Positions 1-6,039 of a stretch of 21,755 nucleotides of DNA are shown here, piece by piece. Within the stretch, counting starts at the first letter, position 1. Each line of letters begins with the position of its first letter. The notes beneath the pieces were generated by a model that did not search any database, was not told the DNA's origin, and saw nothing but the letters and a program-made list of their open reading frames with translations. This stretch comes from a virus, in IMG/VR virus record IMGVR_UViG_3300007276_000361, positions 1-21,755 of that record; one strand, written 5' to 3'. The position numbers and the translations under genes were made by a program.

Positions 1-735
1 CATACTTGAAGGCTGATGACCTTCACCGCCAGCGGCTTTGGTTTGACTTGCAAAAGGATTGGCACCAGATTGAGGAGCAGAAGTGACTGGTTTATAAGTA
101 TCAACAACCTGTCCAGCAAATGTTTCAGACCATTTATCAATAAACTTGGCTTCAGTATTAGCTTTAATTTCAGTACTAGTTTTACCAGTTTCACTATCAA
201 AGTACTTGTCAACTTCATTAACGAGCTGCTCTTCATTACTAGGTTGGTAATTGTTACCAACTTTAACTTGTTTATTTTGACGAATCTGTTTAATACCAAT
301 TTTAGAAGTTAAACCACGTAATTCAGGATAAGTAGTGACCAGTGTTGGTACTTCTTTACTTTGTGCTCCGTCATACAGTTTGATAGTAGCTTCTTGTTCT
401 TCCAAATCAAGCAAACCCTTACCTAGTAAGAGATTACACATGAAATCTACGTGCGAAAAGCCAGGTAATGGCAGTTTTTTACCTTCTTTCTCGTAGTAAG
501 GTTTATTACCTTTTGCGTTACCAGAAGTAATGTACTGACGGTCAGTAATTTTACGACCTTTACTATTGGCCCATACTGTAAAGAAGCCAAGTGCACCACT
601 GCCAGATTTTTGACTGTAAGCTACTTCAAGACGCATATCATAGATACCACCATCAAGTACTGAACCACCTACAGAATCTCTTTCTTCAACTGACTCAGTT
701 TGAGCCATATCACTTTTTAAATTTGCTAAGGACAT
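1..735 (-). CDS. Single-stranded DNA-binding protein, N4 gp45-like (partial, runs off left edge)
   Basis: An open minus-strand frame of 245 codons starts at 735 and continues past the window edge, so the C-terminus is missing. The N-terminal half resembles phage ssDNA-binding proteins of the OB-fold type: a GGxYDM strand near residue 30, then SGNAKGNKPYYEK around residues 70-82 and LPGF shortly after. The later part is polar and rich in Q, S and G (GANPFASQTKAAGG), like the flexible tail of an SSB. It would coat single-stranded DNA during replication and recombination. The start has GGAG seven bases upstream. It follows the RecA-like ATPase gene but is separated from it by a terminator-like hairpin, so it may have its own expression level. 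N4 gp45 has this place and, from memory, a similar length. Confidence 0.82.
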   Translation of the reverse strand, partial: MSLANLKSDMAQTESVEERDSVGGSVLDGGIYDMRLEVAYSQKSGSGALGFFTVWANSKGRKITDRQYITSGNAKGNKPYYEKEGKKLPLPGFSHVDFMCNLLLGKGLLDLEEQEATIKLYDGAQSKEVPTLVTTYPELRGLTSKIGIKQIRQNKQVKVGNNYQPSNEEQLVNEVDKYFDSETGKTSTEIKANTEAKFIDKWSETFAGQVVDTYKPVTSAPQSGANPFASQTKAAGGEGHQPSSM

Positions 736-760
736 TTTATGTCTCCGTTGTTTTACTCAG

Positions 761-781
761 AAAAGCCCTACGAAGTAGGGC
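761..781 (-). terminator. Hairpin with T-tract between the RecA-like ATPase gene and SSB
   Basis: Perfect 7-bp stem (765-771 with 775-781, GCCCTAC/GTAGGGC) with a three-base loop, TTC when read on the minus strand. It is followed in the direction of transcription by TTTT (764-761). It lies 9 bases past the upstream stop codon and 30 bases before the SSB start. A rho-independent-like terminator or RNA-processing hairpin is the simplest reading. Confidence 0.65.
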
Positions 782-789
782 ATTAAGGG

Positions 790-1527
790 TTATTTTTCTT
801 CTTCTGCGTAATAAGTTTCAAGTTTATTAAAGACTGACTGAAGGTCATTATCAATAAATGTCTCGCTACGTTTCCACATACCTAATGGTGCTCGCATACG
901 TTCATTTACTGTGTCTTTAGTTAGGCGAGTCTGGAAGCAGTGTTTAAATCCTACCTCTTCTTCGTCCTCAGTAATCTTTAATAAATCACTGGCTTGGTTT
1001 TGAGCTTCTAACTTTTTAATTGGTACTTTTTTAGTACTAATTACATTAGAGAAGTAAGACTCGATGCCTTGAGCCATTAAGGAACCTTTAACTTTTACTA
1101 AGGTTTCAGTGACTAATTCACCTTCATTAAAGATGTCAGCAGTATGAGCCAAAATAGCTATTTTCTTGTCAGTTTTAGCAACATACATTTGCATTAAACG
1201 TTTCCAGAACTGAGCGTAGTCACCCCAAGCAGACCGACCATCAGCAGCCGTAGCGACATATACTGATTCGTACATATCCATTAGGAATGTAGCGGTATCA
1301 ATAATCACACCTTCATAATCATCTGGCTTACTGAGCATGTGGTCAAAACCAGCGAATACATCCATTGGGTCTGTAAGGTTATAAGACTCAAATTTGTTTT
1401 TGAATGGTAAAGCCTTATTGTTTTCGCAATTAAGATACATCCACTTGGATTGGTTCTCTAAATTACGAAGACTAAGACTCTTACCAGTGCCAGTTTTACC
1501 TGACACTAGGATAAGATTGTTGTTCAT
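790..1527 (-). CDS. RecA-like P-loop ATPase, N4 gp44-like
   Basis: 245 residues. A Walker A motif, GKTGTGKS, sits at residues 10-17, right after a short beta strand. A hydrophobic strand ending in aspartate (EGVIIDTATF) fits Walker B, and KKIAILAHT fits the later core strand of RecA-like folds. The single small P-loop domain next to SSB is like phage AAA_24/Sak4-type proteins, which load on ssDNA and promote annealing together with SSB. That functional link is inference from fold and context; I see no DNA-binding motif. The start codon overlaps the stop of the primase gene by one base (TAATG), with GAGG upstream, so the two are probably translationally coupled. Confidence 0.72.
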   Translation of the reverse strand: MNNNLILVSGKTGTGKSLSLRNLENQSKWMYLNCENNKALPFKNKFESYNLTDPMDVFAGFDHMLSKPDDYEGVIIDTATFLMDMYESVYVATAADGRSAWGDYAQFWKRLMQMYVAKTDKKIAILAHTADIFNEGELVTETLVKVKGSLMAQGIESYFSNVISTKKVPIKKLEAQNQASDLLKITEDEEEVGFKHCFQTRLTKDTVNERMRAPLGMWKRSETFIDNDLQSVFNKLETYYAEEEK

Positions 1528-3695
1528 TATTTACCTCGTTTGACTATTGCTTTAGCAGCAGTAGATAGGATTGTAGAAGCAAGTTCAGACTCACTGAGAC
1601 CGTTAGGTAGTTTTTCATTAAGTTGCTTAAGAGCACGTTCTACCTCGTCATAAGACTTATTAGCATCTACTAACATCAGTGCATACTTAATAAGTTGATT
1701 ACTTCGATTACCTTCACCAGTATTATTCACAAACCATCGTTCAATATTAGTAAGATTCTCAAGATTAGCCATTTGGCTTTTAAGTTGCTCACTTTTACTG
1801 GTTTTAGGTATAAACAGAAGTGCATTTAATAAATCACCATCAAGGTTTTTATGGATTTCTCCATTATGGGTAAGCCATTTACGAGCACGTTGAAAGGTTT
1901 TGTCATCTACATTAATAGGAAGCCAATTAGCGATATTCTGCATAAACTGCCTAAACTCGTCTCTCGACATGCGAAGCGTGTGAGTAAGGGGTAACACTAT
2001 TCTGAATCGGTCTTCACCGTTACAGCCATCACCAACCGTTCTATGACGTTTTGTGGTGTACATATAGTATTTATATTCACCCATGAATACTTTGGCTTCA
2101 TCAAGAGTAGCAGTACCGTCTACATCTAATACGACAAGATTAAATCCTTCAATAGAATTATCTTCCATTCTGTGGCCATCCATCATGTGATGATTGACCC
2201 AGTTGTAAGATGGCATGTTTAAGAGCTTATCTAACTTATCAAATGGAGCGTAGTCAGGAGAGTATCCTTGAGCTAATCCAGCACTGTGAGCTACTATGGT
2301 TTTGCTTAAGTCTGTAACTTCTAAAGTCTCACCTTTAAAAAACTCTATACCGTCATTAAATTGACGTTTTATGACGATATTGTTTTTATAAGCCCAAGCA
2401 GTGGCCAGAGCAATAAGGTCACTCTTTTGACTAACTGAACCGCGATAAAATGGCAAGTCTTCTACCAAATCGACATTAGTAACTTCATGCTCAACAATAG
2501 CAATATATTTAGCTAATTTTACGTAATTACGGTCACGAGTAAGGATTTTAGCAAAATCTGCACCAGATTCCTCAGCACGTTTAATAGCAGAATATAAATG
2601 CTTCATTTCAATTTGATATGAGCCTTCAGTAAATGCATAAGCACCAGCTAATTTCATAGCTTTAAAGTAACGGTGAGCTATTTCAGCTTTACGTATTTCA
2701 TCATGTTCTGACAATGAATCCGCTTCAGCTTCACAATCCATACGATACTTAATCCACTCGATAGCTACGTCTTTGTCCATGACAAGTTCTTGACCAAAGT
2801 GAGTTGCATCAGCAAGTCTTTCAAACTGAGTAGCTAATAATTGCATAGCTCCTGCGGAGATTTGACTGGTAGCAGTTAGGTAAGCATCTTCAGGACTCAT
2901 ATCTATACGTTTATTGGTATTGTTAGTAAATGCACAAAAACATCTACGAGCATAACCAGTTTCTTGCATAGACATGAATTCGTCTTCTGTTTTACCTCCA
3001 TTAAGTAGCTTAGACGGAGTACCAAACAACATAAGATTAGTAGGTGTTTTACCTTCAATCTCTTCACCACGAATATTTTCATTGGTGTTTTTAGTAAGTT
3101 TGGGTTTGATTTTACCTACATCGAATAACTCTAGAAAAGCAGTTAAAACTTCTTGGTTACTAAGTAAATTAGAGCCAATTTCATCTATCTCCATGTTTAC
3201 AGCACCTGCACCACACATAAGTAATTTATGTCGCATTTGCTTTACTGCTGGGGTGGTTGCACTATCAAAGTTAAAAACAAAAGTACCTAAACGGTCGAAC
3301 TCAGCTTTCACAAGCTCATGTTCTGTATCTGGGTCTCTATTCTTTTTAGTGGCTCGTTTATCTGCAAGTTTTGCCAAACTTTCTTCAGCAACAGAAGGTA
3401 AAACATCTTCTAAATATCTTTCTCGGAAGCCTTTCATAATGACTTCTTCCATAATATTAGTAGCATGTCCTTTACCTGTCCCAGAAGGGGCTAAAGCAAT
3501 CGCATACATGTTGACTGGTATTAGTCCTCTATCATGTGTAGATATTGATATACGCATAACAGAGGCCATTTTACATAGGTTATAATCAACCAAGACGCGA
3601 AAGAATGAAGCACTGGTACTTTGGGTTTTTTCACAAAGGAATTGTGTTAAATCTTCTGCTGGTTTGAAGTACGGCTCAAGTTTGAAATTAGCCAT
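1527..3695 (-). CDS. ATPase-primase, N4 gp43-like
   Basis: 722 residues with two recognisable parts. The N-terminal half carries Walker A (APSGTGKG, 69-76), Walker B (NMEIDEIG, 167-174) and a paired arginine (RR, 250-251) after a sensor-like strand (LMLFGTPS), as in helicase-like DUF3987-type ATPases. The C-terminal part has LDVDG (523-527), TTKRH (547-551) and DRFRIVLPL (562-570). That pattern recalls the metal-binding DxD, the S/TxH and the basic RFR strand of archaeo-eukaryotic-type primases. The likely role is unwinding and priming at the replication fork. The order, ATPase first and primase-like domain last, is the reverse of many phage primase-helicases. The start has AGAGGA upstream. 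The helicase activity is inferred; the primase assignment leans partly on N4 gp43 being described as the primase. Confidence 0.72.
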   Translation of the reverse strand: MANFKLEPYFKPAEDLTQFLCEKTQSTSASFFRVLVDYNLCKMASVMRISISTHDRGLIPVNMYAIALAPSGTGKGHATNIMEEVIMKGFRERYLEDVLPSVAEESLAKLADKRATKKNRDPDTEHELVKAEFDRLGTFVFNFDSATTPAVKQMRHKLLMCGAGAVNMEIDEIGSNLLSNQEVLTAFLELFDVGKIKPKLTKNTNENIRGEEIEGKTPTNLMLFGTPSKLLNGGKTEDEFMSMQETGYARRCFCAFTNNTNKRIDMSPEDAYLTATSQISAGAMQLLATQFERLADATHFGQELVMDKDVAIEWIKYRMDCEAEADSLSEHDEIRKAEIAHRYFKAMKLAGAYAFTEGSYQIEMKHLYSAIKRAEESGADFAKILTRDRNYVKLAKYIAIVEHEVTNVDLVEDLPFYRGSVSQKSDLIALATAWAYKNNIVIKRQFNDGIEFFKGETLEVTDLSKTIVAHSAGLAQGYSPDYAPFDKLDKLLNMPSYNWVNHHMMDGHRMEDNSIEGFNLVVLDVDGTATLDEAKVFMGEYKYYMYTTKRHRTVGDGCNGEDRFRIVLPLTHTLRMSRDEFRQFMQNIANWLPINVDDKTFQRARKWLTHNGEIHKNLDGDLLNALLFIPKTSKSEQLKSQMANLENLTNIERWFVNNTGEGNRSNQLIKYALMLVDANKSYDEVERALKQLNEKLPNGLSESELASTILSTAAKAIVKRGK

Positions 3696-3724
3696 GAATT
3701 TCCTCTTTCTAATTGGGGAACTGA

Positions 3725-4201
3725 TTAATATATATAGGTTTTTGGCTTTTTGCTATACATTCTTCGATAAGTATTTACGCTTTTTGTAGCTGCAAAAATC
3801 TTATTTAAATGTTCAGTTAGGTCTCCCTCAGAACTAGCATAGAAAACAAAAGTATCTCCTACATGGTTAGTTATAAGGATTTCAGCCTTACCTGTGGTAC
3901 TAAGAGGTTTCTTCTTGTGGTACTGATTAAAGAAAGTTCTAACAACGTACTGCTGTCCGTCAGTTAATTTAGTTAAATCTCTACCTGACTTACTAACTAC
4001 ACGCTCTGATTCAGGAGTTTTATAGTTCAAACTATGGCCTAGCTTTTCTGGGGATTTGAATGTCGGGGAGTGCAGCGTTCTAACTTTTCTTGTTTGTTGA
4101 TTCAAACCCCTATTAATTTTTACTGCTGCACGTACTATCACTATGGATAAAATTAATATAACAATAACCATAATAAATATAAATGGATGCTCTGTATTCA
4201 T
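3725..4201 (-). CDS. Unknown protein with N-terminal membrane anchor
   Basis: 158 residues, no family recognised. Residues about 7-27 form one strongly hydrophobic helix (IFIMVIVILILSIVIV). A basic, proline-containing linker follows, then a soluble C-terminal domain of about 90 residues with alternating strands and helices ending in KKPKTYIY. The positive residues after the helix suggest that the soluble part lies in the cytoplasm. The start has GGAG seven bases upstream. It sits between the nuclease and the ATPase-primase genes in a tight run, so it is expressed with the replication proteins and could tether something to the inner membrane. That role is speculation. Confidence 0.7.
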   Translation of the reverse strand: MNTEHPFIFIMVIVILILSIVIVRAAVKINRGLNQQTRKVRTLHSPTFKSPEKLGHSLNYKTPESERVVSKSGRDLTKLTDGQQYVVRTFFNQYHKKKPLSTTGKAEILITNHVGDTFVFYASSEGDLTEHLNKIFAATKSVNTYRRMYSKKPKTYIY

Positions 4202-4213
4202 ACCTAAACTCCG

Positions 4214-5218
4214 TTAAATTTCAAGTTGACCACTAAGTAGTAAGCGGTCTTTCTGTGTACAAAGTGGAAAAGCTTTACAGTATTTACAGGCTTTGACTTT
4301 ACCTAATACTGTTTTAACAACACCTTTTCCACCATCTTTAGCTAACCGAAGGTTGGCTTCAGTGATGTTATCAAAGTTTTTTGTAGAACGAGCAGTACTG
4401 GCAGGATTTTTGTAGTATTTCCATACGTCCTTATCTTTCCACAATTCCTCTGAATTACATTCTGGTAAAGCTGATTCATCAGCGTTGAAATACGTATGAA
4501 TATCTGTGAATTTTTGTGTGATAAATTGTTGAGTTTGAAACTTACTCATTAAGGGGAAGATTTTGCTATCAATAGCTACAGTAGGATAATCACCATAGGC
4601 TCTAGAAGCCATCCAATCACCAAATAAGAATGAAATTCTAGTAGTATCCTCTATTATCTGGTCAGGGAAGATAAACTTATAACAACTACCTTGTTTAATG
4701 TAGTAGTCATCATTAACACCTGACATTATGGCATACGTTTTAGTAAACTTAAAATCTTCTAATTGACCATCAAAGTTAAAATCATACTGTCCTGTCAGAG
4801 AGTACTTCTTATTAATTTTTACTGTGCGTCTTTGTTCCATATAGAGCTTGAATGCATCAGGATTAGAATTACTTGGGTCAGGGTTAACTTCAATACTTTT
4901 ACCTACATGTTTAGAGATACCTAACATATGTAGTAAATCAGGAAGTTTTTCAGACATCCAAGCATTCTCAATAGCACTGTGAACAGATTGACCTACACGA
5001 GCATTGAATAAACCAATAATGTCAGGTTGCATTTGTTGTTCGGGAGGTAGAGCGTTAACTCTGCGGCCTAGAATGATTTGTCTTACTGGCTTAATAATCT
5101 CAGTAACTGAAAATGTATAAGGGTCAGAGACAGCAGCATGGTCATAACCATCATCTAATAGCCATACAGCTAGTGATAAGGGTAACCCATAATTATTTGT
5201 GTACTTTGGTTTATTCAT
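4214..5218 (-). CDS. PD-(D/E)XK nuclease with Fe-S cysteines (RecB/Cas4-like), N4 gp42-like
   Basis: 334 residues from the chosen start. The RecB-type nuclease signature is present: histidine in GQSVHSAIE (H80), aspartate in LTGQYDF (D146), then E154/D155-F-K157 in LEDFKFTKTY. Near the C-terminus CKYCKAFPLC (C311, C314, C320), plus an upstream cysteine (C254), gives four cysteines able to hold a 4Fe-4S cluster, as in Cas4 and AddB. It probably acts as a DNA exonuclease in recombination, end processing or host DNA turnover. The frame is open up to 5272, but the ATG at 5218 overlaps the stop of the upstream membrane protein gene (ATGA). Starting at 5218 also gives a more family-like N-terminus, so I prefer it. 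The position between polymerase and primase matches N4 gp42. Confidence 0.75.
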   Translation of the reverse strand: MNKPKYTNNYGLPLSLAVWLLDDGYDHAAVSDPYTFSVTEIIKPVRQIILGRRVNALPPEQQMQPDIIGLFNARVGQSVHSAIENAWMSEKLPDLLHMLGISKHVGKSIEVNPDPSNSNPDAFKLYMEQRRTVKINKKYSLTGQYDFNFDGQLEDFKFTKTYAIMSGVNDDYYIKQGSCYKFIFPDQIIEDTTRISFLFGDWMASRAYGDYPTVAIDSKIFPLMSKFQTQQFITQKFTDIHTYFNADESALPECNSEELWKDKDVWKYYKNPASTARSTKNFDNITEANLRLAKDGGKGVVKTVLGKVKACKYCKAFPLCTQKDRLLLSGQLEI

Positions 5219-5430
5219 TTTGGTAATTTTCCTAATACGATTACAGAGGCTTTTTGGTTTGAAATTAAACACAATCTAAAGATTAGTATTAATAACCAAA
5301 AAGAGATTATATGCCCAAAACTAAACATAGCAGGTGTATCAAATAGTTGAGCCATACATAGTACAAAAGCAAGTGGGGTAAATAAAATTACTAATACTAT
5401 AATAGAGATTTTACCTAAAAACTGAAACAT
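5215..5430 (-). CDS. Small membrane protein, two predicted helices
   Basis: 71 residues. Two hydrophobic stretches, about residues 8-27 and 40-58, are joined by a short loop (AQLFDTPAMFS), which suggests a hairpin inner-membrane peptide. The tail SNQKASVIVLGKLPK is basic. Its start follows the stop of the 54-codon ORF by one base, and its stop overlaps the nuclease start by four bases, so it is embedded in a coupled chain. The Shine-Dalgarno is weak (GAG). No homology recognised. Confidence 0.6.
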   Translation of the reverse strand: MFQFLGKISIIVLVILFTPLAFVLCMAQLFDTPAMFSFGHIISFWLLILIFRLCLISNQKASVIVLGKLPK

Positions 5431-5431
5431 G

Positions 5432-5596
5432 TTATTTTCTCGACTTTTTATTAAGGTTTTGCATTACACGTATTGCATGAAGTTTTTCAAAGTAACAAGC
5501 AACGTAAAAACTAAAAAATATAAAGTAGCTTTTACGTACTTCCCAAATACGTCCTTGATATGGGTCAAAGTAGGTATAAATAAAATATTTATTCAT
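5432..5596 (-). CDS. Tiny ORF (54 aa) overlapping the HNH stop codon
   Basis: 54 residues: an aromatic-rich start (MNKYFIYTYFDPYQGRIWEV), then a hydrophobic stretch (SYFIFFSFYVACYF, residues 23-36) that could be a short membrane helix, then a basic tail (NLNKKSRK). The ATG overlaps the HNH stop as ATGA, with GGAG nine bases upstream inside the HNH gene. It fills almost exactly the gap between the HNH gene and the next gene, ending one base before its start codon. This fit argues for a real gene. No function can be given. Confidence 0.55.
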   Translation of the reverse strand: MNKYFIYTYFDPYQGRIWEVRKSYFIFFSFYVACYFEKLHAIRVMQNLNKKSRK

Positions 5597-5892
5597 TTTC
5601 TTCTTCTCCGTTTATCACGCAACCTACAATTCTTTTTATGACTCATAGGGGTTAAATGTTCTGGGTTACAGCAAGCTCTATTGCAGCATTTATGGTCAAT
5701 ATCTTTACCTTCAATGTTTCCACCAACAAGTATAATATAAACGATACGATGGGTAGCACTACGAACACCTTTGAACCAAGCACGTTGATAGCCGTTGGAT
5801 GAAGGGTCTTTACCTTCATAGTTCCAACAGCCAGTATGATTACAGATGTTTATTCGTTTTGAGATGTGGTCAGGGAGTAGAGATACCTGCAT
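5593..5892 (-). CDS. Free-standing HNH endonuclease
   Basis: 99 residues. The HNH_3-type motif is clear: H48-R-I-V-Y52, then DHKCCNRACCNPEHL (66-80) with D66-H67, N71, N76 and H79, then N88 before a strongly basic tail (RLRDKRRRRK). Such proteins cut DNA at one site and spread as homing endonucleases. No intron or DNA-binding repeat domain is visible, so it is free-standing. It sits between the DNA polymerase and the Fe-S nuclease and is flanked on both sides by tiny ORFs, which suggests insertion into an older arrangement. AAGGAA lies eight bases before the ATG. Its target site would most likely be in this same region of endonuclease-lacking relatives. Confidence 0.85.
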   Translation of the reverse strand: MQVSLLPDHISKRINICNHTGCWNYEGKDPSSNGYQRAWFKGVRSATHRIVYIILVGGNIEGKDIDHKCCNRACCNPEHLTPMSHKKNCRLRDKRRRRK

Positions 5893-5907
5893 AGGATTAT
5901 TTCCTTA

Positions 5908-6039
5908 TTAATCAAAATCAAATATGGCTCTTGGATAATGGTTTTTATCACATTCCCATTCGCCATTTCCTCGATAAGTAAATACAAAACGTTCACCACG
6001 CCAGAATCTTGTTACGGTTTCACCTATTGTCCTCTTCAT
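5908..6039 (-). CDS. Tiny ORF (43 aa) overlapping the end of the DNA polymerase gene
   Basis: 43 residues, from MKRTIGETVTRFWRG to a C-terminus ending in FDFD. The ATG lies 20 bases inside the polymerase gene in another frame, with AAGGA about nine bases upstream, a good site. The peptide is soluble, with three Phe, two Trp and a beta-like middle (ERFVFTYRGNGEWECD). It fills the space up to the HNH leader. Tight packing and the ribosome site support it, but there is no homology to lean on. Confidence 0.55.
   Translation of the reverse strand: MKRTIGETVTRFWRGERFVFTYRGNGEWECDKNHYPRAIFDFD

Noticed and set aside
2974-3585. 203-codon plus-strand open frame
   Set aside because: It lies wholly opposite the ATPase-primase gene, whose Walker motifs are intact; its Ser/Leu-rich composition is typical of an antisense shadow and it has no ribosome site.
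5219-5272. N-terminal extension of the Fe-S nuclease
   Set aside because: The internal ATG at 5218 forms an ATGA overlap with the preceding stop; the extra 18 residues are basic and unlike the family.
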